Positions 42,959 to 51,913 of a DNA stretch of 51,992 nucleotides are shown here, piece by piece; positions within the stretch are counted from its first letter, which is position 1, and each line of letters starts with the position of its first letter. The notes below the pieces were generated by a model. It saw only the letters and a list, made by a program, of their open reading frames with translations, made no database searches and was not told the DNA's origin. Source of the stretch: an archaeon (GTDB lineage Archaea; Thermoproteota; Thermoprotei_A; Marsarchaeales; Marsarchaeaceae); assembly GCA_021800035.1 (NCBI GenBank), contig JAJYZJ010000006.1:1-51992 (forward strand), written 5' to 3'. The position numbers and the translations under genes were made by a program.

Positions 42959-45415
42959 GTGGAACAGGCGTTGGTAACAGTGACTTCCGAGCTCGATACA
43001 GGCCGCTATCTGAAGCTTTCTACCGAAAACGTACTGCGCGAATTAGGAGGAGATTTGGAGAAGGGGCTGTCAGAAGTCGAGGCGGAACGCAGGCGCAGGC
43101 AATTCGGCCCCAACGAAGTGCTGGAGCGGAAACAAAGTCTGTTTGTGAAGTTTGCTCTGAAGTTCTGGGGTGTGACCGCATGGATGTTGGAACTGACCAT
43201 GACTTTTTCGCTCATTCTGGACCGGCTCGAGGATTTCTATGTAATTGCTGCCCTGCTGGTTGCAAACGCTGTGATAGGAGTCACAGAAGAACAAAGGGCG
43301 ACTGGAGCAGTTGAGCAGCTTAAGCAACGATTGCAGGTGAACGCGCGCGTTCTGCGGGACGGCGTTTGGAAGCTAATTCCGGCGAGAGTTCTCGTGCCGG
43401 GAGATATTATACGTGTGCGAGCAGGAGACTTTGTTCCAGCCGATGCCAAAATTACCAGTAGATCAGAGGTCAGCGTAGACCAGTCTGTTCTTACTGGAGA
43501 ATCGCTTTCGGTGCAAAAGGCGGAGGGGGAAATACTCTACTCTGGGGCGATCGTCCAGCGGGGAGAGTGCGGCGCAATTGTGGTAGCAACTGGAGGGAGG
43601 ACTTACTACGGAAGAACGGCTGAGCTGCTTGAGAAGGCGAGGCCGAAACTGCATGTGGAGGAGGTTACGTCTAGCATTGTCAGGTGGCTGCTTGTGATGG
43701 TTGTAGCTCTGGTTGCCTTTATGTTGGTCGCTTCCTATCTGAGCGGGTCGAATATCCTTCAGGTGGTACCTCTTGCTCTGGTCCTAATAGTTTTTGCAGT
43801 GCCCGTTGCACTCCCAGCCATGTTCACAGTGAGTATGGCACTCGGTTCACTGGAACTCGCCAAGAAGGGTGTCTTGGTGACACGGCTAGGCGCCTCGGAA
43901 GACGCGGCCTCTATGGACGTACTGTGTGTGGATAAGACTGGAACTATTACATCTAACAAGCTCTCGGTAGCAGGAGTTTACGCGAGGGGCAGATTTACTG
44001 AGGACGAAGTCGTGCTGAACGGAGCTCTTGCCTCGCAGGAGGCTAATCAGGACCCGATTGACTCTGCATTTCTTGAGGCGGCGAAAGAAAGGGGGCTTCT
44101 GGGTAAGAAATTTGAAATTATCTCATTCATTCCTTTCGACCCTTCGACAAGGAGAACAGAAGCGATAATAAGGAGTGAAGGGAAGACATTCAGAGCGACG
44201 AAGGGAGCAGTAGAGGTTCTGCTCAAGCTTTGCGGGGAAGAACAGCTTGAAGCTTCTCTAGAAGAGTCAGTGAATGAGTTTGCAAGGAAGGGTTATCGAA
44301 CGCTTGGCGTTGCAGTCTCAGATACAGGCAAGTTCGAACTGTGCGGGATAGCAGCTCTCTATGATCCGCCCCGCACGGATTCCAGTAAGTTTATCCGTGA
44401 ACTCGATTCGCTCGGCGTCTCGGTGAAGATGCTTACCGGTGACGCGCTTCCGATTGCAAGAGAAATAGCAACAGAAGTCGGTTTGACGGGTCCCATTACT
44501 AGCTTCGCAGATATCAGGAGCGAGCTACAGGTGAATCCTTCAGAGGCAAAGACGAAAATTGAGGTAAGCGAAGGCTTTGCCGAGATCTATCCAGAGGACA
44601 AATATCTAATCGTAAAGCATCTTCAAGAAGGCGGACATGTGGTTGGAATGACGGGGGACGGAGTAAACGACGCCCCCGCTCTGCGTCAAGCTGAAGTGGG
44701 AATAGCAGTGAGCAACGCTACAGATGTGGCGAAAAGTGCGGCAAGTTCGGTGCTCACAAATACGGGGCTCTTGGACATGGTATCTCTGATTCAGGTAGGC
44801 AGGATGATCTATCAGCGAATGATAACCTGGGTGCTTAACAAGATAGTAAAAACTTTTCAAGTGGCGATATTCGTGGCCGTTGCGTTCCTCTTGATTCGGC
44901 GCTATGTGGTTTCGACATTAGATATCATCCTTCTGCTTTTTGTTATAGACTTCGTTACAGTTTCATTATCGACTGACAGGGTGCGTGGATCCAGCAACCC
45001 CGAAAAGTGGAATGTGTCAGGCTTGGTTAAGCTTAGCGCAGCTCTTGGGGTATTCACTTTGGCTGAACTCTTTGGATTGCTTTTCATTGGATTGAAGTTC
45101 CTGGATTTGTCAAGGGAGTTTGGGTCCCTGCAGACGTTCGTATTTGCATCACTCTTCTACCTTGGAATGTTTACTGTTCTCATAGTGCGAGAAAGAGGAG
45201 TGTTCTGGAGCTCGACTCCGAGCAAGACGCTTATTCTCGCGATTGGGCTAGACATGTTGGTGGTTGCTCTTCTTGTTACTACGGGATTCTTGGGAATTCC
45301 GCCCATTCCTCCAGAATACCTGGCGATTGTAGTCTTCTACGTAGCCGCGGTTTCATTCACCATTAATGACGCTGCCAAAAGATTTTTGATACGCAGCTTC
45401 AGGGTAGCGGATTAG
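42959..45415 (+). CDS. Plasma-membrane-type H+-transporting P-type ATPase (P3A)
   Basis: An 818-residue P-type ATPase. TGES of the actuator domain is at 179-182, the phosphorylated aspartate D325 lies in CVDKTGTITSN, and the hinge is MTGDGVNDAPALRQAEVGIAVSNATDVAKSAAS. The N-terminal LSEVEAERRRRQFGPNEV and absence of metal-binding domains match the P3A proton pumps of plants, fungi and some archaea (including Thermoplasma and Methanocaldococcus). Ten membrane helices are expected, with four before and six after the catalytic domains. It would export protons at the expense of ATP, useful for pH homeostasis in acid. GTG at 42959 is the likely start; a TATA-like ATTTAAG is 60-70 bases upstream. 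The adjacent island ends just before it. Confidence 0.9.
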   Translation: MEQALVTVTSELDTGRYLKLSTENVLRELGGDLEKGLSEVEAERRRRQFGPNEVLERKQSLFVKFALKFWGVTAWMLELTMTFSLILDRLEDFYVIAALLVANAVIGVTEEQRATGAVEQLKQRLQVNARVLRDGVWKLIPARVLVPGDIIRVRAGDFVPADAKITSRSEVSVDQSVLTGESLSVQKAEGEILYSGAIVQRGECGAIVVATGGRTYYGRTAELLEKARPKLHVEEVTSSIVRWLLVMVVALVAFMLVASYLSGSNILQVVPLALVLIVFAVPVALPAMFTVSMALGSLELAKKGVLVTRLGASEDAASMDVLCVDKTGTITSNKLSVAGVYARGRFTEDEVVLNGALASQEANQDPIDSAFLEAAKERGLLGKKFEIISFIPFDPSTRRTEAIIRSEGKTFRATKGAVEVLLKLCGEEQLEASLEESVNEFARKGYRTLGVAVSDTGKFELCGIAALYDPPRTDSSKFIRELDSLGVSVKMLTGDALPIAREIATEVGLTGPITSFADIRSELQVNPSEAKTKIEVSEGFAEIYPEDKYLIVKHLQEGGHVVGMTGDGVNDAPALRQAEVGIAVSNATDVAKSAASSVLTNTGLLDMVSLIQVGRMIYQRMITWVLNKIVKTFQVAIFVAVAFLLIRRYVVSTLDIILLLFVIDFVTVSLSTDRVRGSSNPEKWNVSGLVKLSAALGVFTLAELFGLLFIGLKFLDLSREFGSLQTFVFASLFYLGMFTVLIVRERGVFWSSTPSKTLILAIGLDMLVVALLVTTGFLGIPPIPPEYLAIVVFYVAAVSFTINDAAKRFLIRSFRVAD

Positions 45416-45429
45416 ATCCTATCTTTCGG

Positions 45430-45445
45430 TCCGGACCGGTCCGGA
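45430..45445. terminator. Perfect 16-base palindrome after the H+-ATPase gene
   Basis: TCCGGACCGGTCCGGA is fully self-complementary and starts 15 bases after the ATPase stop. It may fold as a hairpin at the mRNA 3' end, or bind a dimeric protein. From here to 45703 no other feature is seen. Confidence 0.4.
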
Positions 45446-45703
45446 TACTCGCAGTTTGATTCGCTGAGCAAGTCACAAATGGAAAGAGCGCGCACCTCCG
45501 CGCTATTAAGTCCAAGTAGCCGGCCAATCCGTTCGTCTTATTTTGTGGACTCACCTAGGACAGTGACTCGCGCCACTCACTGGGCCAAAATATCAAACCG
45601 AGCAATCCCGGGGGAGTTAGTAAGGACATGACGCGATTGGAGCAGCTTACGGTAGGGCAAGAATCTACCGGAGGCCGGAACCTTTGCGCTTGGCGATTCC
45701 AGA

Positions 45704-47242
45704 GTGAACAGTTTAAAACTAAGACCAGATGACGCTATTCCGGCTTTGGCTCCTCAAACAGCAGCGGAAACCTTCGAGTTTCCCGAAAATATTTCGGTTA
45801 CAACTTCAAATTCTCTTGGTGAGGGCTTCAGAGCTTATTACCTTCGTCCTCGTCTAAAAGCCCAGTCGTCGAACGAATATTCGAGTGTCGAGGACAAGTC
45901 AAGCGGTAGAACTGAGTTTACGTGGAATCTTGGTGCCACGATCGGGCATGCTCAGCATACTTCGGACGAGCTCGCAAGGGTGACGGCTCATGTTACCCTT
46001 TCGCCTACTGACGTCAAGGTAGAATTCACGGCGGCAGGTGACCTAGGATTGCGCGAAAGGGCTATGCTGCAGGAGATTAGTGATGACATTAGGGAGTTCG
46101 TCACGGAGTTCATTGGGCTCGCTAAGCGCTCGACTCTCTACATCACGGTATCCCCTGGGTCCGGAAAGGAAGATGAGGGGGAGGGCCGTGAAAAGGGGAG
46201 TGATGCGCTGAGGAGCATATTTACGGGTAACACAACGAACCTCTTCCTCTTGTTCATATTGCTCACCTTCCCTGCCATACTTTTTCTGGGCTATTATGCA
46301 TTGATTCTGATTGTAATTGTGCAGGGTATTTCGCTGTTTTTCGCCGATAAACTCGCACTCATGTCTGGAGCAGTAAAGCCAACAATGGACAAACCTCGTA
46401 GTTACGTTGTGGGCGTGGCATTTCCAAAGGACACGTTGCGCAGCTTCCGGCGCATCTTGGGTTCACTTTTACCTCCCATGAGATTATCATTGGCAAGGGC
46501 GATTTCGAGCGCCGAATCTAGAGGCGAGGATTCAAAGAAAGCCGTTCATGAGGCCTTGGTTGCGGGGGGCTTAAAGTGTGCAGAAGAAGACATTGAACTC
46601 ACTGCGAGGGACGTATACGGGCTCGTGGAAAGCGCTGCCGGGCGCTTTCACATGCCTACACCGAAAATAGTTGTGACCGAGACCCCAGCTTCAAATGCGG
46701 CCGCTACTGGCATATCAGCAAACAGAGCTGCGATATCGATTACAGCAGGGTCGCTCGAGGAACTGGATGATAGGGAGCTCGAAGCCGTGATTGGTCATGA
46801 GCTGGGCCATATTCGGGGTCACGACCCCGTGATACTCTTCGCCCTGAGCGCAATAATCTACCTAGGTGGGCTCTATCTCTGGTTTCCCATCTTGCTCGAA
46901 CTGGGTTTCTTTTACTTCATATTGGCCTTCGCAATAGTGTACCTTGTCGGAAAGGTGCTAGAGACCAGGGCGGATACGCAGTCTGCTCTAGTGCTGAAGC
47001 AGCCAAAAGACCTTGCCACAGCGCTAACCAGCATTGCTTTCAGAGAGCTATATGAAGAGAAGCGCTCCCACTCGTACCGCTTTCTGAGCTGGTTGACGTT
47101 CGACTCTCACCCACCGACTTACTTTCGAGTGAAGAGATTGATGAGGATTGCTAATGAAAACACTCAGATTCGACATCCTCTCCTTGAGTCCGCGAGGGAT
47201 TGTCTCACTGGCTTTTTCGGTGCCCTTATCGGGCTAGACTAA
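45704..47242 (+). CDS. M48-family zinc metallopeptidase, membrane-associated
   Basis: The zinc motif H365-E-L-G-H369 (AVIGHELGHIRGHDP) is followed by membrane helices and by E and D residues (LETRADTQSALVL) that would give the third zinc ligand, as in HtpX/STE24-type M48 peptidases. Before it, PTPKIVVTETPASNAAATG is a family mark. The 512-residue length is well above HtpX (about 290). The extra N-terminal 170 residues include a soluble, beta-rich domain, then two helices near 175-220. Such an N-terminal domain is unusual and I do not recognise it. The likely role is membrane protein quality control. The start is GTG at 45704; no clear TATA box is seen. Confidence 0.85.
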   Translation: MNSLKLRPDDAIPALAPQTAAETFEFPENISVTTSNSLGEGFRAYYLRPRLKAQSSNEYSSVEDKSSGRTEFTWNLGATIGHAQHTSDELARVTAHVTLSPTDVKVEFTAAGDLGLRERAMLQEISDDIREFVTEFIGLAKRSTLYITVSPGSGKEDEGEGREKGSDALRSIFTGNTTNLFLLFILLTFPAILFLGYYALILIVIVQGISLFFADKLALMSGAVKPTMDKPRSYVVGVAFPKDTLRSFRRILGSLLPPMRLSLARAISSAESRGEDSKKAVHEALVAGGLKCAEEDIELTARDVYGLVESAAGRFHMPTPKIVVTETPASNAAATGISANRAAISITAGSLEELDDRELEAVIGHELGHIRGHDPVILFALSAIIYLGGLYLWFPILLELGFFYFILAFAIVYLVGKVLETRADTQSALVLKQPKDLATALTSIAFRELYEEKRSHSYRFLSWLTFDSHPPTYFRVKRLMRIANENTQIRHPLLESARDCLTGFFGALIGLD

Positions 47243-47388
47243 ACCAGCACCTGACAAACAGCATCCGCAGCAGCTCGTGTGTGGCTGAAGGATAGAATTA
47301 GGTGTCACAGGGCCTGAACAACCCATACAGCACCCTCGCACTGTCTATGACGATTTCAGTACTGTTCCATAGCTCCGTGCCACCACGT

Positions 47389-47664
47389 TTACCCTCTAAG
47401 GTTATCTGTTTTCTCTTTGATGCGTACAAAGTAGATGTAACCGACACCAGATAACACAATTCCAGTGGTGATGGGTAGGAACGATTCCAAGTCTAGACCT
47501 GAAGCCGCACATGATGACGGAGGGAGACCTTGGATAGCACACGACACGGGCAAATAGTAGATTACGAGCCCCCAGGCAATTCCAAAAAATTCTAGGACGA
47601 TCAAACTTACGGAGAAGACTCGAGCAGTGAGTCTAGCCTTGCTTTGCACCGTCACCGCGGGCAA
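47389..47664 (-). CDS. Small two-helix membrane protein
   Basis: A 91-residue protein with two membrane helices (about 14-37 and 63-82) and a short external loop holding two cysteines (VSCAIQGLPPSSCAASG). The C-terminal tail is charged (KEKTDNLRG). No family is recognised. It converges with the M48 peptidase gene, from which it is separated by 146 bases. Confidence 0.55.
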   Translation of the reverse strand: MPAVTVQSKARLTARVFSVSLIVLEFFGIAWGLVIYYLPVSCAIQGLPPSSCAASGLDLESFLPITTGIVLSGVGYIYFVRIKEKTDNLRG

Positions 47665-48236
47665 GCTGGGGCGTCCGTATACTAAAGTTTTTCTTGCAGT
47701 GCTTCAGATTTTGGCAGAGGCTTGCGGGCCAGACGCGGGCAGGAAGCCCAGAATCTAGTACTGTCTGCGCGACGTGATTCTGCCTGTAGCGAATCCAGAA
47801 CGACCTTCCGTGTCTGATGGGTCTTCGTCACACGGTGGAGAGTCCCTAGGCGAGTTTGCGGATGTTTATGGGTATTTCAGAAAACATGCCTAAAATGTTA
47901 AGTGGCTGGTTTATGTTGTGGGGGTGTGCGGAACCTCGAATACACAACTGCCAGAACAACTATAACAATGACCACATAAAATATTATAGGAGAAATCACG
48001 TGGGATTGGGGGAAGAAGACGGGCGCCCCGCAGTCCTCTATCCACTATTCCCGTACCTGCCTTGTCGAGCGCCATGAGCCTGCCCCAAATGCGCCGCTAC
48101 CAAAGGTTCTTTGACATGTGCTGAAATATCTCGAGGCTCGAGATGCTGTCATAGGATCTGTGCATTAGCGAGGAGGAGTTGACCGCAGTGAATGCGAATG
48201 CGATCTGCACCAGCCTCTATAGTCTTAGTCTCTCTA
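47665..48236. other. Intergenic region with a possible decayed gene
   Basis: No intact gene. At 48074-48240 on the plus strand, two frames give a coherent-looking product if shifted: SLPQMRRYQRFFDM, LKYLEARDAVIGSV and ISEEELTAVNANAICTSLYSL. This may be a gene remnant, not assignable to a family. Confidence 0.3.
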
Positions 48237-48638
48237 CTAGAACCACTTGGATTCTATGCCCATAACCCGAAAGTGGGGGTCGTCACTGATTACGTATTGA
48301 CCTCTGCCAGACTTCACAAATGAAGCTATGAGGGCGTCCGCCATGGGGGCCTCATGATGGGCCAGGAGAAGGCCCCCGGCGAGCATGGCTTCCCGCTCGC
48401 CCAAGGGAACGACGCGCATTCCGTCTTCTTTCAGCCGAGCTATCGTCACTTCGGCCGAGTCTCTCCCTATCCTTGACCCCGCGTGTTTGATGAATTCTGC
48501 GAGGACCACCGACGGCGCAAGCAACCGCCTAGCGAGTTCCCTCTGGAGGAGAGTCTTGACACGCGCTCGAGACACCTCGTCCGGGGGAAACTCGAGGGCA
48601 AGGAGAAGGCGTGTGTCGGCTACCCCGCTCATCACCAT
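48237..48638 (-). CDS. vapC: PIN-domain RNase toxin (VapC type)
   Basis: A 133-residue PIN-domain protein. The conserved acidic residues that bind the catalytic metal are visible: D8 in GVADTRLLL, E in VVLAEFIKHA (about 47), D in MADALIASF (about 99) and D in ISDDPHF (about 117-118). VapC proteins cleave RNA (often tRNA or rRNA) when released from their antitoxin. The ATG at 48638 overlaps the end of the AbrB-type antitoxin gene by 7 bases, the normal arrangement of the operon with the antitoxin first. Confidence 0.9.
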   Translation of the reverse strand: MVMSGVADTRLLLALEFPPDEVSRARVKTLLQRELARRLLAPSVVLAEFIKHAGSRIGRDSAEVTIARLKEDGMRVVPLGEREAMLAGGLLLAHHEAPMADALIASFVKSGRGQYVISDDPHFRVMGIESKWF

Positions 48639-48859
48639 CTCCGCCTTGATTCGTCGAGTTCGCGGATGATCCTCTCGTATTCGTCTCTGCCGACCACTTT
48701 GCCGGGTTCAAGCGTAGGCTTAGTCAAGAGTAGGATTCCGTCCCCCTCCCTCCGCACTTCGAGTGCGGTGCCTTCCTTCAGGCCCAGCTCCTTCCTTATC
48801 TCGGAAGGGATGGTGACCTGTCCTTTGTGTTTTACTCGAACGACGGACGACTTCAGCAT
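48632..48859 (-). CDS. vapB: AbrB/SpoVT-type antitoxin (VapB type)
   Basis: A 75-residue protein with the swapped-hairpin AbrB DNA-binding domain: VRVKHKGQVTIPSEIRKELGLKEGTALEVRREGDGILL, residues about 7-44. A C-terminal helix (GRDEYERIIRELDESRRR) should occupy the PIN toxin. Antitoxin and toxin genes overlap. The ATG at 48859 lies 26 bases after a TATA-like CTTAAG, giving a leaderless message. The pair probably represses its own transcription, as is usual for such modules. Confidence 0.9.
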   Translation of the reverse strand: MLKSSVVRVKHKGQVTIPSEIRKELGLKEGTALEVRREGDGILLLTKPTLEPGKVVGRDEYERIIRELDESRRRW

Positions 48860-48880
48860 CGTTCGACTTTGCCTCCGTCT

Positions 48881-48890
48881 AACTTAAGAG
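48881..48890 (-). promoter_or_regulatory. TATA-like box for the vapBC operon
   Basis: Read on the minus strand, CTCTTAAGTT is centred 26 bases before the antitoxin ATG. The same CTTAAG core occurs before several other genes of this window. Confidence 0.45.
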
Positions 48891-49331
48891 TGTTGGTTAC
48901 GCTCTACGCCTTGACCACCTCTTGACGACACCCGTGGCGTAGGCCGCCTAATTACGGGCGAGCCGTGTCTACTCGGAGGCGTCCTCCACACTGACCCTGA
49001 CATTCTGTTTCTCCTCGCCGTCGCAGCCTTCGTTACCGCGGCGCCGAGTCGTTATACCGGGGACCGCTGTCCGTGTGTCGCTGGCGGCGGGTCAACCCAA
49101 GGTTCCTGACTTTCACTAGAGTGCTTAGGACCCCTTTTCTAGGTTGCTTCCTCTGGGTGCTTTCCTGCTTAAGCTTGGGAGGCGGTGACGATCGTAACTC
49201 CATAATCCGGCGAGTTTGACGCGGTCAGACAGAAGGATAATAGGCCGCAAATCTGAGTATCGCGGGCGCTATATCTCCCGAAGGCGTCGCGACTAACAGC
49301 TCGGCTTCGAGTGGCTGGACTCAATCGGTTC
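48891..49331. other. Intergenic region, nothing recognised
   Basis: The region between the vapBC promoter and the 3' end of the zinc-ribbon gene is rich in G and C. It shows no protein-like frame with a start and no repeat I could confirm. Confidence 0.3.
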
Positions 49332-49619
49332 TCATTCCGGCTTGTCTACGATTTCTATCCATTTATGGCCGCAGTGTTTGCAGTGGTATGCATACTGGAA
49401 CTCCTTCTCGTCGACTAGTGAGGGAATTTCTTCCGCGACTGGTACAAATGATCTCCAGAACACGTGGTCCTGATCGCCGGGTATATCGACGCTCACAGGA
49501 ACTGCCCAGTTTTCCTTGAGCCCCTTCTTCTCTTCCAGATACTTTCTGTCAGCCAGCCGTACCTCGAATCTTCTACCGCAGGAAGGACATTTCCTGAACA
49601 GGGTTTTGAACTCCGACAT
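49332..49619 (-). CDS. Small zinc-ribbon protein
   Basis: A 95-residue protein whose two halves of a zinc ribbon are far apart: CPSCGRRFEVRL (residues 10-21) and YHCKHCGHKWIEIV (about 78-91). The middle 55 residues are mixed and contain VSVDIPGDQDHVFW. It may bind RNA, DNA or a protein partner. No family name is possible. The ATG at 49619 has TTAATAC about 28 bases upstream on its strand. It stands alone. Confidence 0.7.
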   Translation of the reverse strand: MSEFKTLFRKCPSCGRRFEVRLADRKYLEEKKGLKENWAVPVSVDIPGDQDHVFWRSFVPVAEEIPSLVDEKEFQYAYHCKHCGHKWIEIVDKPE

Positions 49620-49643
49620 TCTCGGGCCGAGCCACGATGTCCC

Positions 49644-49651
49644 GTATTAAG
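49644..49651 (-). promoter_or_regulatory. TATA-like box for the small zinc-ribbon gene
   Basis: CTTAATAC on the minus strand lies about 28 bases before the ATG at 49619, consistent with a near-leaderless transcript. Confidence 0.4.
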
Positions 49652-49659
49652 ATTTTGCT

Positions 49660-49705
49660 GCAGAGGGGGCCCGGCCGCGCAGTTGGTGCGGGCCAGCCAC
49701 TCTGC
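49660..49705. other. Two-part stem-loop with tRNA-like appearance
   Basis: GCAGAG (49660-49665) pairs with CTCTGC (49700-49705), and inside it GGCCCG (49668-49673) pairs with CGGGCC (49689-49694). The inner loop contains CAGTTGG, as in tRNA D-loops, and the reading GPAAQLVRA is what translated tRNA genes often give. No T-loop or matching acceptor is found, so it is at best a tRNA relic or another structured RNA. Confidence 0.4.
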
Positions 49706-49898
49706 GGCTTTATGCATTTGGGATCAGTGAACGCTCTGGCCAATGGTAGGTCTGGAACTCTGCAAGCAAAATTTTTATTAACAAGATTCGCAGGATTTTC
49801 TGTGGACTATATTCGGCGAGTAGGCTTTATTGAGCTGCGTCGTCCCTCTCGTTGGAAGGGACTATAATGCTTGGACAGCCGGCCAGTGGGGCTCCAGC

Positions 49899-50318
49899 AT
49901 GACTGAGCAAAAGCCTGTTGGTTTCTTCAGTAAAATCAGATGGGGTGGAGGCCAGACAATTGTAGTCGTGATCGCTTCTTGTTTTGCGGCGCTTCTCGCC
50001 TATCAGGGCTTTCGAACTGGTCATGACTCACTTCTGATTGCGTCTGCTGCGGTTACATTTGGCGTGGCAGCGGTCGCTTTCGTCACGGCTGTGGAGCAGG
50101 TCAAACTAGACCCACTGGCACAAAAAGGTCTGCTTGGAAGCCACGGAACTGTGGTGAATCCACCCTCACCCGGCAGGGCAGGAGTAATACGAGTGGGCTC
50201 AGAACTTTGGTCCGCATATTCGGAGTTGCCGCTTGTTTCGGGTCAAGTTGTCGTTGTAATCAAAATCGAAGGAGCATATGTGTGGGTTCGTCCAGTGTCT
50301 GAGAAGCACCCCCGCTAA
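49899..50318 (+). CDS. NfeD-like membrane protein with C-terminal OB-fold
   Basis: A 139-residue protein with two adjacent membrane helices (about 21-37 and 45-63), followed by a beta-rich C-terminal domain (GLLGSHGTVVNPPSPGRAGVIRVGSELWSAYSE, then SGQVVVVIKIEGAYVWVRP). This is the OB-fold of the NfeD family, normally partnered with a stomatin/prohibitin-like protein and, in some cases, a membrane serine protease. No such partner gene is in the window. The ATG at 49899 is preferred because CTATAATG about 35 bases upstream looks like a TATA box; an upstream in-frame start at 49830 would overlap it. Confidence 0.72.
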   Translation: MTEQKPVGFFSKIRWGGGQTIVVVIASCFAALLAYQGFRTGHDSLLIASAAVTFGVAAVAFVTAVEQVKLDPLAQKGLLGSHGTVVNPPSPGRAGVIRVGSELWSAYSELPLVSGQVVVVIKIEGAYVWVRPVSEKHPR

Positions 50319-50401
50319 AGTTCAAGGTTGTTTCGCAAATGTTGCCCTTTGTCAGGGTTTCCGATTTCTTGCATCGCATGCTGTACCTGACGAGAAGCAA
50401 G

Positions 50402-50408
50402 GTTTAAG
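50402..50408 (+). promoter_or_regulatory. TATA-like box for the aldehyde dehydrogenase gene
   Basis: GTTTAAG is centred about 27 bases before the ATG at 50432, indicating a leaderless transcript. Confidence 0.5.
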
Positions 50409-50431
50409 CTGGTTCCCGCCCTTTACTGCGC

Positions 50432-51913
50432 ATGACTGAATACAAAATGTATATTGGAGGCGAGTGGGTAGATTCGAGTTCTGGCGCTACTACAAGTGTC
50501 ATAAATCCCAGTAATGAGGAAGTATGCGCCAAGGTACAGTCCGCCACCGTTGAAGACGCAAAAAAAGCGCTTGATACTGCGCAGGACTCCTTCGATCACT
50601 GGGCCCAGCTAGCGCCAATAGAGCGAGCTAGATATGTGTTAAAGGCGGCAGATGAGATGGAGAAAGTGAGCGAGGACTTGGCGAGAACTCTTACAATGGA
50701 GCAGGGGAAACCACTTTTCGAGTCAAGGTCTGAAATACAGGGCTCGATAGCCAACTTACGTTACTTTGCAGAGTTTGCAAGGAGAATACAAGGAGACGTG
50801 CTTCCTAGCGACTATCCTTACCGGACTGTAATGATCCTAAGACTACCCCTGGGAGTCGTAGTAGCACTTACGCCGTGGAATTTTCCGAGCGCTATGGTAA
50901 CAAGGAAGGTGGGTCCAGCCCTGATTTCGGGAGACGTGGTAGTCGTAAAGCCGTCGAGCTATACTCCGCTTTCCGCGATTAGGATTGTTCAGTGCTTTGA
51001 AAGAGCAGGACTCCCAAAGGGGGTGCTTAATCTTGTCACTGGGAGCGGCTCAACCGTGGGTCGGGAGCTGGTGAGCAATAATACTACTCAACTCGTGACC
51101 ATGACCGGTAGCACAGAAGTAGGCAAAGAAATTATGAGGGATTCCTCAAACCACGTTGCGAGACTAGTGCTCGAACTGGGGGGCAAGGCGCCATTCATAG
51201 TGTGGGGCGATGCGGAGCTTGACTGGGCGGTCAAGAATGCGATCTGGGCCAGATTCTGGAACGCGGGTCAGACCTGTATCTGTGCTGAGAGGATATATGT
51301 TGACAAAAGGCTTGCGCCAAAGTTCGTACCGGCTTTTGTAAAGGCCGCAAAGGCCCTCAGACTAGGTGACCCAACGACGCAGGTTGATATGGGTCCACAG
51401 GTCAGCAAATCCGAACTTGAAGTTCGGGAAAAGTTTGTTCAGAAAAGCCTTGAGGAAGGAGCGAAGTTGCTCACGGGCGGAGCAAGGCCTCCCCATCTTC
51501 CAAAAGGCTACTATTACGAACCTACTGTGCTAGAAGACGTCGCACAAAGCTCGACCGTTGTACAAGAGGAAGTTTTTGGGCCAGTAGTACCGATACTTGA
51601 GGTTGAAAGCTTCGAGGAGGCGCTGGAAAAGGCAAACGATTCGAAGTACGGGCTTGCTTCTTATATATTCACAAAGGACCTAAATTTCGCGATGAGGGCG
51701 GCAAACGAACTCAGGTTCGGCGAGACTTACGTGAATCAAGTGGGACCTGAACTGCTACAGGGCATACACATCGGATTCAAACAATCCGGGGTCGGCGGCG
51801 AAAATTCCCAGTATGGCTTCTACAACTATACTCAGCTTAAGACTGTTTACGTAGACTACTCGGGGAAACCTGACACAACCTATCTGTTTCCCTATACGCA
51901 GAGCCCGCAATAG
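50432..51913 (+). CDS. Aldehyde dehydrogenase, glyceraldehyde/lactaldehyde dehydrogenase-like
   Basis: A 493-residue aldehyde dehydrogenase. Landmarks: VVALTPWNFPSAM and VVVKPSS (cofactor pocket), MTGSTEVGKE, the catalytic Glu in LELGGKAP and Cys in WNAGQTCICAERIYV, then EEVFGPVVPI. The C-terminus (FGETYVNQVGPELLQGIHIGFKQSG, ending YVDYSGKP) closely follows the Thermoplasma/Picrophilus/Sulfolobus group that oxidises glyceraldehyde or lactaldehyde. That enzyme belongs to the non-phosphorylative Entner-Doudoroff pathway. I recall this resemblance rather than having computed it. No sugar pathway genes are beside it here. The ATG start is supported by a TATA-like box 27 bases upstream. It differs clearly from the P5C dehydrogenase at 8487-10070. 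Confidence 0.9.
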   Translation: MTEYKMYIGGEWVDSSSGATTSVINPSNEEVCAKVQSATVEDAKKALDTAQDSFDHWAQLAPIERARYVLKAADEMEKVSEDLARTLTMEQGKPLFESRSEIQGSIANLRYFAEFARRIQGDVLPSDYPYRTVMILRLPLGVVVALTPWNFPSAMVTRKVGPALISGDVVVVKPSSYTPLSAIRIVQCFERAGLPKGVLNLVTGSGSTVGRELVSNNTTQLVTMTGSTEVGKEIMRDSSNHVARLVLELGGKAPFIVWGDAELDWAVKNAIWARFWNAGQTCICAERIYVDKRLAPKFVPAFVKAAKALRLGDPTTQVDMGPQVSKSELEVREKFVQKSLEEGAKLLTGGARPPHLPKGYYYEPTVLEDVAQSSTVVQEEVFGPVVPILEVESFEEALEKANDSKYGLASYIFTKDLNFAMRAANELRFGETYVNQVGPELLQGIHIGFKQSGVGGENSQYGFYNYTQLKTVYVDYSGKPDTTYLFPYTQSPQ

